NCBI GenBank assembly: GCA_003504855.1
Contig: DNZD01000359.1
Span: forward strand, 1-39,196
Direction of reading: 5' to 3'
DNA length: 39,196 nucleotides
Source: Cytophagales bacterium
GTDB lineage: Bacteria > Bacteroidota > Bacteroidia > Cytophagales > Cyclobacteriaceae
Numbering within the stretch: the stretch's first letter is position 1; each line of letters starts with the position of its first letter. This document shows, piece after piece, positions 16,342 through 25,116 of the stretch. The translations under genes and the position numbers were made by a program. Under the pieces are notes generated by a model. It was not told the DNA's origin. It did no database searches and worked only from the letters and a program-made list of their open reading frames with translations.

Positions 16342-19300
16342 CGACCCCAGGCTCCGCCACCGGGTGTATTGATGATCAGCCTGTCGCCGCCCTTCACAGA
16401 TGCGCTATCCATGCCCTTGAGGAGTGTTTTTCGGCCATCCGGATGCTGAATCCATTGCTCACCGGCTTTTCCTGCGCCACCGCCTGCCATGCCATACGGA
16501 CGCTCCACCCGATGTTGTGTAAGAAGATTGATATCAAGGTCTGTGGTAAATTCGATCTCCCGCACAATCCCATTTCCACCGTTCCATCGGCCACGACCCC
16601 CTGAATTTCTACGAATCTCAAATCGACACAAGCGCACCGGATATCGAAACTCCATCACTTCCGGGTCGGTAATCCTCGTATTGGTCATGTGTTGATGTAC
16701 GGCATCGGCGCCATCAAAACCCGGACCGGCACCCGTACCACCACAGATGGTTTCGTAATAGCCAAAGGATGCGTTGCCAAACAACACATTGTTCATCGTT
16801 CCCTGACTGCACGCAGCCAATCCGAACGCTTTCAACAGCGTGTCAGTTAGCCGCTGACTTACCTCAGTGTTACCGCCTACCACCGCCGGCAACAGCGCAG
16901 GGTCATGAGTGGCCCAATTCGGATTAAGTAATCCCTGCGGAAGCCGCATGGTCACCGGATCCATCAGCCCTTCATTCATGGGCAATGGTTTGTCGACAAG
17001 CAACCGGAGACAATACAACACTACACTCTGTACAATGGCACGGGTTGCGTTCAGGTTGCCGGGATGAACCTTACTGCTGCCGGTAAAGTCGACCGTGATG
17101 GTATCTTTTTGGCGAAGGACCTCTACGTGCAGTGTTGCACCATCATCTAATCGCTCCGTGGCCGCATATCTTTTTTTGCTCAGGCGCTTGATCGTTTCTC
17201 GCAACGAGCCGGCTGCATACCGATGCAACGCTTTCATCTGCTTCTTTATGGTTGCAGCACCATATTGATCGCATAAAGTCCGTAGTCCTTGATCTCCCAG
17301 ATGCACGGCCGCCAGTGCACCATTCAGATCTGCCAGATTTTCTGATAAGGATCGTGTAGGATAAGGGGAGTGCACCAACAGTTGTTCAATAGCCTTCCAT
17401 TGGGGTTTTCCGCCCTTCACCAGATAGGTTGGCGCAATAACAACACCCTCTTCAGCAAGGCACCGTGCATCGGCAGGCATGGAACCAGGCTGCTTACCGC
17501 CAATCTCTGCATGGTGAGCTCTGTTGGCGACAAACCCAATCAATTGCCTTCGATGAAATACGGGCTTGATCAACGTTACGTCGGGCAAGTGAGATCCGCC
17601 GTAGGCAGGATGATTGGTGATAATGACATCCCCGGGTTTCCAGGAAATCACCTTGGCAACTTCACGGACACATACACCCAGACTCCCCAGGTGAACGGGG
17701 ATATGGGGAGCGTTGACAACCAGGTGACCGCGGCCATCTAATAACGCACAGGAGAAGTCCAGTCGCTCTTTGACATTCACAGAGAATGAAGTGCGTTGCA
17801 ATAGAGCACCCATTTCCTGGGCAAGGGCGGTAAACCGGTTGGTAAACAATTCAAGTAGCGCTTCAGGACTGTGCCGTGAACTGGCATCCACCCTGCTGAC
17901 CGATGCCCGTCTTGTCAACAGCGCATGGTTATGGGCATCCAGTACCCAACGCCATTCACCATCGATAAATGTGGTGGAGTTTCCACTGATAACCAGCGCT
18001 GGCCCATCAATCTGTGCACCGGGTTTGAGATTTTCCCATTGATAAATTTTACCCGTTATCTTTTTGCCCCGAGTGAACATGATCCCGGTTTTCGAGGGCA
18101 AGGGTTTGTAGACAATGATACGATGAGTTGGGCGCTTTGCCCGAATAGGTTCAGCAGCCACCAGAACCTTTACGGACTCTATCTCAATCTTCCGGTCAAT
18201 CCAATGCCCATAAACTGCAACATACTTTTTCCGGAATGAATCCAGCACAGTGTCACCCGCATGGTATTCAATTTCAATGGCAGTCTCCTGACCATAAAAT
18301 CGAAGGAACAAGAGTGATTTCTTCCACTGAATGGTATCCTGCGGGAGATCATCCTGCACCAACCGGTGGCGTGCGTTATCTGCAAGTCGCCGAAGAGTTG
18401 TATCCAGTTGATTGGAAAATGTTTCCCAGGGTTGCAGCACCTGTTCTTCTTCAAATCGCTCAATAGTTGCCTGGCCCATCCCGTACGCACTGAGTAAGCC
18501 GGCATCATAGGGAACAAGGACTTTTTTAATCCCGACCATGGATGCCAGTGCACAGGCGTGCTGACCACCGGCTCCCCCAAAACTCAACAAGGCAAATTCA
18601 TGCGGATCATGCCCTTGTTGTACTGAAATCTTCTTGATCGCATCGGCCATTTTTTCGTTGGCGATTTGTACAAATGATTCCAGCACCCGAATGCCGTCGG
18701 GTTTTCGGCCTGTCTTTTTCTGAATGCGGATCAACAGCCGCTCCAGGGCGGAGGCCGCATGCTCTTTTTGAATGGGGATCACAAAATAGTCTGGATCCAG
18801 TCGCCCGAGCAGCAAGTTGACATCGGTTATGGTAAGTGGTCCGCCTGCGCCATAGCAAGCTGGTCCGGGACTTGCGCCGGCACTTTGCGGGCCAACGGTA
18901 AAGCGATGTCCATCAAAGTCACATATGGATCCACCCCCTGCGGCAATTGTTTCAATGGATAAGGAAGGGGAGAGGATACTGAAGTTGCCAACCCTGGATT
19001 CAAATCGATAATCGTAGCGGTTATTGTACAACGACACATCAGTGCTGGTGCCACCCATGTCAAAAGCAATCATGCGATGAATGCCCGATTGAAGTGCCTG
19101 ATGAGCCGCACCCACTACGCCGCCTGCGGGTCCGCTTAATAAACTGTCTTTTGGATAGAACGAGTCCGAACGCACCAGGCTGCCGGCACTGGTCATGACG
19201 CTCAATCGCGCCAGCGATAACCCGCCCCGGATCCCATTCACGTACTTGCGAATGATCGGATCGAGGTAAGCATTCGCCACTGCCGTCTCAGCCCGGGGTA

Positions 19301-20108
19301 CGATTTTGATCTGACGGCTTAAGGCAGTTGACAGTGATACGAATGAAAAGCCCGCCGTCTGCAGGGCGGCACCTAGTTGTTGCTCATGTATCGGGTTCCG
19401 GTAGCTATTCAGTAGGGCTACCGCGACTGATTCTATTTTACTTTTTCCCAGTTTCCGGATTACGTCCTGGATCATTTCATCAGCAAGCGGCTGATGTACT
19501 TCTCCATCGGCATCAATTCGCTCAGCCACCGGGATCACCAAATCATAAAGAGGAACCGTCTTGCGGATGTTCAGGGTGAAAAGATCAGGTCGTTGCTGAT
19601 TTCCTATGGTGAGCAAATCACGGAATCCAGCGGTAACCAATAAGGCGGTTCGGGCGCCTTTCCTTTCCAGTAAAGCATTGGTGCCCCTGGTGGAGCCCAA
19701 TTTCATTTCAATAGGAGGAAAGGGATTTTGAAGTGGCGTTCCGGTGAGGATACGGGCAGCCAATACAGGGACTTCTTCGGCAGTGGTGATTTCGAATCCG
19801 GTGGTTAGTTTTCCCGGCAACGGTTTATCTAATTCAATGATGCTGTGCTCCAGATGAACGGACTTGATGGTGCAATGAAAAGATGAGCCAATCATGCGGA
19901 AAGCAAACCCGGCATAAATGTCTTTCGGGGTTGGCCACGCCATTGATACCTGCAGTAACCGTGGGCCGATGCGTTTGATGATGGCGCCACGAAGCACACT
20001 ACTGCTGAGAATCTTCAATCGACGAACATCACCCGAGGGTGCAGTGGCCAGGCAATCGGTAAACGTACCACCCGTGTCAATCCAGATTTGCCAGGAAGTT
20101 CCCTTCAT
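16338..20108 (-). CDS. Fused hydantoinase A/B (5-oxoprolinase-type, ATP-dependent)
   Basis: 1256 residues, close to the roughly 1290 of eukaryotic 5-oxoprolinase. An N-terminal HyuA half has the actin-like nucleotide motif WIDTGGTFTDC (9-19), LGSTRGTNALLERKGART, GPAGGVVGA and AFDMGGTSTDVSL (about 347). A HyuB half starts near residue 742 with LLELFTNRFTALAQEMGALL and continues with PHIPVHLGSLG, PAYGGSHLPDV and GFDGADAVHQHMTNTR. The fused enzyme hydrolyses 5-oxoproline or a hydantoin with ATP; substrate choice cannot be read from the sequence. It lies 12 bases downstream of a lipoprotein gene on the same strand. Cytoplasmic. Confidence 0.92.
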   Translation of the reverse strand: MKGTSWQIWIDTGGTFTDCLATAPSGDVRRLKILSSSVLRGAIIKRIGPRLLQVSMAWPTPKDIYAGFAFRMIGSSFHCTIKSVHLEHSIIELDKPLPGKLTTGFEITTAEEVPVLAARILTGTPLQNPFPPIEMKLGSTRGTNALLERKGARTALLVTAGFRDLLTIGNQQRPDLFTLNIRKTVPLYDLVIPVAERIDADGEVHQPLADEMIQDVIRKLGKSKIESVAVALLNSYRNPIHEQQLGAALQTAGFSFVSLSTALSRQIKIVPRAETAVANAYLDPIIRKYVNGIRGGLSLARLSVMTSAGSLVRSDSFYPKDSLLSGPAGGVVGAAHQALQSGIHRMIAFDMGGTSTDVSLYNNRYDYRFESRVGNFSILSPSLSIETIAAGGGSICDFDGHRFTVGPQSAGASPGPACYGAGGPLTITDVNLLLGRLDPDYFVIPIQKEHAASALERLLIRIQKKTGRKPDGIRVLESFVQIANEKMADAIKKISVQQGHDPHEFALLSFGGAGGQHACALASMVGIKKVLVPYDAGLLSAYGMGQATIERFEEEQVLQPWETFSNQLDTTLRRLADNARHRLVQDDLPQDTIQWKKSLLFLRFYGQETAIEIEYHAGDTVLDSFRKKYVAVYGHWIDRKIEIESVKVLVAAEPIRAKRPTHRIIVYKPLPSKTGIMFTRGKKITGKIYQWENLKPGAQIDGPALVISGNSTTFIDGEWRWVLDAHNHALLTRRASVSRVDASSRHSPEALLELFTNRFTALAQEMGALLQRTSFSVNVKERLDFSCALLDGRGHLVVNAPHIPVHLGSLGVCVREVAKVISWKPGDVIITNHPAYGGSHLPDVTLIKPVFHRRQLIGFVANRAHHAEIGGKQPGSMPADARCLAEEGVVIAPTYLVKGGKPQWKAIEQLLVHSPYPTRSLSENLADLNGALAAVHLGDQGLRTLCDQYGAATIKKQMKALHRYAAGSLRETIKRLSKKRYAATERLDDGATLHVEVLRQKDTITVDFTGSSKVHPGNLNATRAIVQSVVLYCLRLLVDKPLPMNEGLMDPVTMRLPQGLLNPNWATHDPALLPAVVGGNTEVSQRLTDTLLKAFGLAACSQGTMNNVLFGNASFGYYETICGGTGAGPGFDGADAVHQHMTNTRITDPEVMEFRYPVRLCRFEIRRNSGGRGRWNGGNGIVREIEFTTDLDINLLTQHRVERPYGMAGGGAGKAGEQWIQHPDGRKTLLKGMDSASVKGGDRLIINTPGGGAWGR

Positions 20109-20120
20109 GAAATCCCGGAT

Positions 20121-20606
20121 TTACGGGGTGGGTATCGATAGAATGATGGTCTTCTTCGCCATTTTAATGCCAATGGCATGACTGAATTCCTGCGAACCAT
20201 CTACCCGGTCTTTGAAAACAGGTTTGGTGAACAACAAGGAATCTTCGCCAACACGTTGCAGGTTTTCACTTACTTGTCCGGCGTCGGCACCACTGAGATA
20301 GGCATCGACCAGTTGTTTTTCAATTTCTTTTAAACTGGCCGCATCCGGCATGAGGGAATAGATAAGCACATGCCGTGCTCTGGCCAGGGAGTCGATGCGC
20401 GATTGAACGCGCAAAAAGGGATCAATACGCTCCACATCAGCGAGCACAGAGCGACCGTAGGCAAAAGCGGCCTCCTGAAGTTCTGCATCGGACACCCGCT
20501 TGATATCCTGGGTAGCCATCCCCTCGTGAAGACGTTTGCGCTCTTCGTCGGTCAGTTTTCCTCCGCAACCCATGGCCAGGAGGGCAATCAGCAGTATTCG
20601 TTTCAT
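20121..20606 (-). CDS. Lipoprotein, unknown function
   Basis: 161 residues with lipobox LLAMGC (Cys14) followed by GG, so probably inner-leaflet outer-membrane or periplasmic lipoprotein. The mature part is mostly helical and charged: LTDEERKRLHEGMATQDIKR, DAELQEAAFAYGRSVLADVE, then RVGEDSLLFTKPVFK and SHAIGIKMAKKTIILSI. No cysteine or haem motif is seen after the lipobox. I do not recognise a characterised family. It is separated from the fused oxoprolinase by 12 bases, so they share a transcript, although no functional link is evident. Confidence 0.8.
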   Translation of the reverse strand: MKRILLIALLAMGCGGKLTDEERKRLHEGMATQDIKRVSDAELQEAAFAYGRSVLADVERIDPFLRVQSRIDSLARARHVLIYSLMPDAASLKEIEKQLVDAYLSGADAGQVSENLQRVGEDSLLFTKPVFKDRVDGSQEFSHAIGIKMAKKTIILSIPTP

Positions 20607-20629
20607 GGATTCAAAATTCGGTAAAATCT

Positions 20630-20647
20630 ACTTCTCCGTTGAGAAGT
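20630..20647. promoter_or_regulatory. Palindrome/hairpin upstream of prfA
   Basis: ACTTCTC (20630-20636), CGTT, GAGAAGT (20641-20647): a perfect 7-bp inverted repeat in the 84-base divergent region between the lipoprotein gene and prfA. It lies 21 bases upstream of the prfA -7 box, close to where a -33 element should be. It could be an operator for either direction or a leader hairpin of the lipoprotein mRNA. Confidence 0.45.
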
Positions 20648-20668
20648 CTCAATACTGGGCCGAATTTA

Positions 20669-20676
20669 TAACTTTG
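20669..20676 (+). promoter_or_regulatory. Candidate -7 box TAACTTTG for prfA
   Basis: Exact TAnnTTTG match, 14 bases before the prfA ATG. No clear -33 TTTG at standard spacing; a 7-bp palindrome occupies the upstream side. Confidence 0.5.
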
Positions 20677-20690
20677 CAGGCTTTTTAGGT

Positions 20691-21755
20691 ATGATCGAGA
20701 AACTGGAGGAAATTAACCATCGCTTTGAAGAGGTAGGACAGCTCCTCAGCCAGCCCGGCGTGGTGTCGGACATGAAGAAGTTTGCCCAGCTGAGCAAAGA
20801 GTACCGCGACCTCGAAAAGGTGGTCAATAAATATAAAGAGTACCGGGCCTTACTCGATGGGCTTGACCATGCCCGGGAAGTACTGGAAACTGAAAAGGAT
20901 GCCGAACTCCGCGAACTCGCAAAAATGGAGTTAGATGAACTGGAGCCTAAGCGACAATTGGTAGAAGGGGAGATCAAGGAATTGCTCATGCCCCGCGATC
21001 CTAACGACGATAGGAACTGTATCCTTGAAATACGGGCGGGCACAGGTGGAGATGAAGCCGCCATTTTTGCCGGAGACCTTTGGCGGATGTACCAAAGATT
21101 CTGCGACCGGAAAGGACTTAAGATGTCTGTCATGGATGTTACCGAGGGAACAGCCGGAGGATACAAAGAAGTAATTAGCCTGATCGAGGGATCAGGAGCA
21201 TTTGGCATCTTCAAGTACGAATCCGGTGTTCATCGTGTGCAGCGTGTGCCGGAAACGGAGCAACAAGGTCGTGTTCACACGTCCGCAGCTTCGGTGGTGG
21301 TATTGCCCGAGGCCGAGGAAGTAGATGTCACTATTAATCCGGCAGACCTTGAGTACCAGACAGCACGCAGTAGTGGCGCGGGTGGTCAGAACGTAAATAA
21401 GGTGGAGACCAAAGTACAATTGACCCACAAACCTACGGGCATTGTGATCACCTGTCAGGTGGAGCGATCACAACACGCCAATCGGGAACGCGCACTTCAG
21501 ATGTTGCGCGCTAAGTTGTATGAGATTGAGGTGGAGAAGCAGAATAATGAAATTGGTGCCTCCCGTCGCTCTCAGGTGCGCAGTGGTGACCGGTCAGAAA
21601 AAATCAGAACCTACAATTATCCACAAAGCCGGGTAACTGATCACCGCATCGGATTCACCCAACACAACCTGCCGGCCATTATGAATGGAGAGGTGGAGCA
21701 ATTCATACACCAACTTAAGATGGCCGAAACAGCGGAGAAGATGACGGGAAATTAG
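20691..21755 (+). CDS. prfA: Peptide chain release factor 1
   Basis: 354 residues. Terminates translation at UAA and UAG. The tripeptide in the codon-recognition position is PET (187-189, in [15 protein letters not shown]) instead of PxT with a small residue, which fits Bacteroidota RF1. The GGQ peptidyl-hydrolysis motif is at 231-233 ([17 protein letters not shown]). The N-terminal coiled coil, the [19 protein letters not shown] segment (116-134) and [14 protein letters not shown] are all present. No programmed-frameshift signal is seen, and RF2-specific SPF is absent. The stop codon lies inside a hairpin shared with the convergent lipoprotein gene. No hemK/prmC lies beside it. Confidence 0.97.
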   Translation: MIEKLEEINHRFEEVGQLLSQPGVVSDMKKFAQLSKEYRDLEKVVNKYKEYRALLDGLDHAREVLETEKDAELRELAKMELDELEPKRQLVEGEIKELLMPRDPNDDRNCILEIRAGTGGDEAAIFAGDLWRMYQRFCDRKGLKMSVMDVTEGTAGGYKEVISLIEGSGAFGIFKYESGVHRVQRVPETEQQGRVHTSAASVVVLPEAEEVDVTINPADLEYQTARSSGAGGQNVNKVETKVQLTHKPTGIVITCQVERSQHANRERALQMLRAKLYEIEVEKQNNEIGASRRSQVRSGDRSEKIRTYNYPQSRVTDHRIGFTQHNLPAIMNGEVEQFIHQLKMAETAEKMTGN

Positions 21756-21767
21756 CGAAGGCTAATT
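21750..21767. terminator. Bidirectional hairpin spanning both convergent stop codons
   Basis: AATTAGC (21750-21756), loop GAAG, GCTAATT (21761-21767): a perfect 7-bp stem with a tetraloop. It contains the prfA stop (TAG 21753-21755) on one arm and the LPP20-like stop (TAG on minus, 21762-21764) on the other. The symmetry would let it work for both transcripts. No long T-run follows on either side. Confidence 0.55.
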
Positions 21768-22304
21768 ATCGTCTTCGCCGGCTTTTTTCAGTTCTTCATC
21801 CAGGATTTTTTGAATGAGATTTTGCTGACGCTCATTGATCGTTTGATCCACCTTCGCCTGCTTTTTCATAAATCTGAACATGGCGTTCTTCTTGATTTCG
21901 TAGGCGATGAACACAGTGTATTTTTTATCCTTCTCGTTGTAATACTTCTTTTCCCCGACCTTCCTTAAATCTGCCAGGTCGGTATTCATAACTTCCCGGG
22001 CCAGGCTTTGAAATTTCTCGGCAACGTCGGCGCCCCGCTCATTTTCTGTTTGACCCTGGTAATTATCTGCGACCTGTTTCATGGTGGTATTTACCTGACC
22101 AGCAAGAATGGTTTTGGCCTCAATATCTGCTTTGCCCCGGGCGATGTTGTCCGATGAGCTTTCGCCTTTACCCGTTCCACGGAAGAAGCGATTGTTGGAT
22201 TCATAGGCAGAGCCCTGAAATGGCTCATTTACTTTTTTCCCAAACGGGTTGGAGGCACAGGCACCCAGGAAAAAGAGTGCAACCAAAAGAAGGTTCGTTT
22301 TCAT
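21762..22304 (-). CDS. LPP20-like lipoprotein
   Basis: 180 residues with lipobox FFLGAC (Cys16). The mature domain has the LPP20/FlgT-N-like pattern: FRGTGKGESSSDNIARGKAD, IEAKTILAGQVNTTMKQVAD, a long helix ADVAEKFQSLAREVMNTDL, and strands KKYYNEKDKKYTVFIAYEIK. A charged helix closes the protein (FMKKQAKVDQTINERQQNLI). The family is associated with envelope proteins, and a precise function is unknown. Convergent with prfA, 6 bases apart, with a shared hairpin. Confidence 0.78.
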   Translation of the reverse strand: MKTNLLLVALFFLGACASNPFGKKVNEPFQGSAYESNNRFFRGTGKGESSSDNIARGKADIEAKTILAGQVNTTMKQVADNYQGQTENERGADVAEKFQSLAREVMNTDLADLRKVGEKKYYNEKDKKYTVFIAYEIKKNAMFRFMKKQAKVDQTINERQQNLIQKILDEELKKAGEDDN

Positions 22305-22351
22305 GATAGATGGGTTGAATTCCCTCTAAAACTACGAAAACTGTGCCAAAG

Positions 22352-23056
22352 CTAGGAGCCCACCCGGTAGAGGCCCTGCCAGCGAAATGCCCACTTCCAG
22401 CGCAATTCCACAACCACACCGGCCTGATGGAAAATAGACTGTAGTTCTGACTTACGGAACGCACGAAGCACGGACAACGGCGCATCAAATTGAACCATGC
22501 CTGATTTGGAAAAGAGTCGGGTGAGCAGGCGAATGGAATGATAGGCCAGCCAGTGGCGATGAATATCGTTGAACACGAACCCAATCCGGACCTGCCGGCT
22601 CAATTGGCTGAAAAAAACAACTAATTGCTCACTGGTGAAGTGGTGATAAAATAGTGTACCGGTCACAAGGTCAAACGACCGCGAAGCAAATTCGGCGGAG
22701 AAAATGTCAACTGTTTCGAATTGTATTTCCGGATAGGCTGCACAATTGCTCCTGGCGAAAGCTATTATATGGGGATTCGCGTCAATGCCGGTTAATTGCA
22801 TAGGGATGCCTTTCCTGCGACCAAATTCAGCAATCAACTTGAGCATATCCCCACCGCCACAGCCCAGGTCCGCAATCGAGATTTTACCGGAATGATCGTG
22901 TATCAATTGCTGAACACCCTGCAGGGTCACTGCATTTCCACCCAACCAACGATTGATGAATTCAAGCTCGCGCAAGGTCTGATCCACGACCGGACCCTGA
23001 CAATCCAGATCATCCATGATCTCAATCTCCGCAGAGCGCTGTGCAAATCGATTCAT
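22352..23056 (-). CDS. SAM-dependent methyltransferase of the type III PKS locus
   Basis: 234 residues, class I Rossmann methyltransferase. Motif I is ADLGCGGGDMLKL (62-74, with Asp63). The acidic end of strand 2 is in LTGIDANPHIIAFARSN, and FDLVTGTLFYHHFTSEQLV is the motif IV region. The N-terminal segment MDDLDCQGPVVDQTLRELEF is typical of the subgroup sitting beside bacterial type III PKS genes. It starts 6 bases after the PKS stop codon, so the two are almost certainly cotranscribed. By analogy with Streptomyces SrsB, O-methylation of a phenolic product is likely. The C-terminal part (RLFSKSGMVQFDAPLSVLRA) is hydrophobic enough for lipid substrates. Cytoplasmic. Confidence 0.88.
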   Translation of the reverse strand: MNRFAQRSAEIEIMDDLDCQGPVVDQTLRELEFINRWLGGNAVTLQGVQQLIHDHSGKISIADLGCGGGDMLKLIAEFGRRKGIPMQLTGIDANPHIIAFARSNCAAYPEIQFETVDIFSAEFASRSFDLVTGTLFYHHFTSEQLVVFFSQLSRQVRIGFVFNDIHRHWLAYHSIRLLTRLFSKSGMVQFDAPLSVLRAFRKSELQSIFHQAGVVVELRWKWAFRWQGLYRVGS

Positions 23057-23062
23057 AGTTAA

Positions 23063-24175
23063 TCAGGCGGTATGTTGGATACGCAGTAACATACTCTCCA
23101 GGGTTAGACCCGGACCAAACGCGAAGCTCAACATGCGTTTGTTATGATCTCCGGCCTGAAGCCGATTCCATACATCTTGCAATACAAACAATACGGTTGG
23201 TGAAGACATATTTCCGAATTTCCGAAGCACCTCATACGCCGAATGGTTGTGTTCGCGGGTCAGTGCCAACTCTGACTCAATGACCTCCAGGATCCGTTTA
23301 CCACCCGGGTGAATAGCATACCAGTGCACATCAGAAAGATCAAGTTGTAACTGACTGAGGAGCGACCGACTCAGGTGCCTGATGCCGGTGCGAACGATAT
23401 CCGGCACGTACGAAGAAAGCCGCATTTCAAATCCATGATCACCAATTCCCCAGGTCATATCGTGCTCACCCGCAAATGCGAGTTCACCATAAAAACGTTC
23501 CAGCTGAAGTTGAACCCCTTTTTGTATAGTCCCTTCTACAAGCACGGCCGCGGAACCGTCCGCAAACAATGCATTCGCCAACATATTGTCTTCGGTATTC
23601 TCTTTTTGAAAATGAATGGTACATAACTCAGTGCAAACGATGAGCACCTTGGCTTCCGGCTGGCTTCGAACAATAGCATCTGCAAGCTTGAGTGCATTGA
23701 AAGCTGCATAACACCCCATGAAATTGATGCAGGTACGCTGTACGGAAACAGGAAGCCCCAGGGCCTTCACCAGATCAATATCCAAACCTGGAGCGTACAT
23801 GCCGGTACAACTAACCACCAGCAGGTGCGTGATGGATTCTTTTTTGATCTCAGGTCTGCTACCCAAACAGCTATGCACCGCTTCAAGGCTTATAGACAGC
23901 GCATGCTGCTGGTATAAGGTCACCCTTCGCCGGGTAGTCGGAAACGGATCAAGCGCTAGTGTATTTTCATAAAATGTGAACTGATCCCGCTTGCCATAGT
24001 CGTCAATTACCGAATGCCGGGTTTCAATGCCGCTGGCACGGAACAACACCCTGATTTTCCGGGCGTCATCTTCATCGAGCTGCATAGCCCGGATCATAAA
24101 CTCAGCGATTGTGCTTTGAGTAAAAATACCCGAAGGTGTTGCGGTACCTATTGCCGAGATAAAACTCATGAACAT
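23063..24175 (-). CDS. Type III polyketide synthase (chalcone/stilbene-synthase superfamily)
   Basis: 370 residues from ATG 24175; ATG 24169 (MSFISAIG) is an alternative, and a TTG at 24178 is also in frame. The Cys-His-Asn triad is complete: Cys155 in NFMGCYAAFNALK, His289 in YAIHPGGKRIL and Asn322 in KFGNMSSPTVLFVL. The His-to-Asn distance is 33, the same as in plant chalcone synthase. FAFGPGLTLE near the C-terminus is the usual GFGPG loop. These enzymes extend an acyl-CoA starter with malonyl-CoA and cyclise to resorcinols, pyrones or phloroglucinols; the starter is unknown, long fatty acyl being likeliest in bacteria. The next gene is a methyltransferase, and the divergent neighbour is a UbiA-type enzyme 47 bases away. 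Confidence 0.94.
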   Translation of the reverse strand: MFMSFISAIGTATPSGIFTQSTIAEFMIRAMQLDEDDARKIRVLFRASGIETRHSVIDDYGKRDQFTFYENTLALDPFPTTRRRVTLYQQHALSISLEAVHSCLGSRPEIKKESITHLLVVSCTGMYAPGLDIDLVKALGLPVSVQRTCINFMGCYAAFNALKLADAIVRSQPEAKVLIVCTELCTIHFQKENTEDNMLANALFADGSAAVLVEGTIQKGVQLQLERFYGELAFAGEHDMTWGIGDHGFEMRLSSYVPDIVRTGIRHLSRSLLSQLQLDLSDVHWYAIHPGGKRILEVIESELALTREHNHSAYEVLRKFGNMSSPTVLFVLQDVWNRLQAGDHNKRMLSFAFGPGLTLESMLLRIQHTA

Positions 24176-24222
24176 CAATTATAACCCAAAAAGGAATAAT
24201 TTAGACATTTAGTTTCAAGCCC

Positions 24223-25116
24223 ATGATATATAAATCTACCCTGCTGCATCTTCGGATTCCCTTTTCATTTTTTCTGATGCCGGTATTCCTGTTTGCACTG
24301 GCCATTTCACCAAACTTGGGCGAATCCAGACTGAAATGGGCCTTTATCATTATTCATCTTCTGCTTTACCCTGCCAGCAATGGATTCAATAGCTATTTTG
24401 ATAAAGATGAAAAGAGTATTGGTGGACTGAAAAACCCACCGCCGGTTTCAAAAGAATTGTATTGGACATCCCTCTTGCTGGATGTAATGGCCATTGTTCT
24501 CGGATTCCTTTGTGTTTCATATTGGTTTTCGATGATGCTCCTCATCTATGGACTCGTCTCTAAGGCTTACAGCCACCCGTCCATCCGGCTGAAGAAATAT
24601 CCAATCCTGGGTTGGTTAGTGACCGGTGTTTTTCAGGGATTTTTCACCTTTTGCATGTGCTACATCGGTATCAATAACTATGAACCGGAAAATCTCCTCC
24701 ACCTGCGAATCATCTTTCCGGCTGCCCTCACCACCCTCATGCTTTGGGCCAATTATCCCATGACCCAGGTATACCAACATGAAGAAGACGAGGCCCATGG
24801 AGATTACACCCTGAGCCGAAGGTTGGGTATTCGCGGCACATTTATATTTGCCGCTGTTTTTTTTGGCGTTACCACGGTTGGCTTTCTATTGTACTTCCGG
24901 CAATTTCAACTGATGAAATATGGTATCACTTTTCTGCAGGCACTTACTCCCGTGGTGTTGTATTTCGGATATTGGTTCTTGCGGGTTTGGCAAAATCCAG
25001 CCAGGGCCGACTATGGACATGCCATGCGGTTGAATTTCATCTCAGCCCTTTGTCTCAATATTTTCTTTGTCTGGCTGTTCCTGTCCATCAGCCACATCGG
25101 GGAATATCTGTTTTAG
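24223..25116 (+). CDS. UbiA-family membrane prenyltransferase with altered metal motifs
   Basis: 297 residues with about eight or nine hydrophobic segments. The first Asp-rich motif reads NSYFDKDEKSIGG (56-68). Compared with NDxxDxxxD it has Ser57 and Lys64 where Asp is usual, although Asp60 and Asp62 remain. The second reads QHEEDEAHGDYTL (185-197), where Gln185 replaces the first Asp of DxxxD. The loop YSHPSIRLKKYPILG is typical of UbiA. The likely role is to transfer a polyprenyl or other isoprenoid group to an aromatic or lipid acceptor, plausibly the product of the adjacent type III PKS. It is divergent from PKS, with 47 bases between, and overlaps the exported isomerase by 4 bases at the stops. 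Confidence 0.85.
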   Translation: MIYKSTLLHLRIPFSFFLMPVFLFALAISPNLGESRLKWAFIIIHLLLYPASNGFNSYFDKDEKSIGGLKNPPPVSKELYWTSLLLDVMAIVLGFLCVSYWFSMMLLIYGLVSKAYSHPSIRLKKYPILGWLVTGVFQGFFTFCMCYIGINNYEPENLLHLRIIFPAALTTLMLWANYPMTQVYQHEEDEAHGDYTLSRRLGIRGTFIFAAVFFGVTTVGFLLYFRQFQLMKYGITFLQALTPVVLYFGYWFLRVWQNPARADYGHAMRLNFISALCLNIFFVWLFLSISHIGEYLF

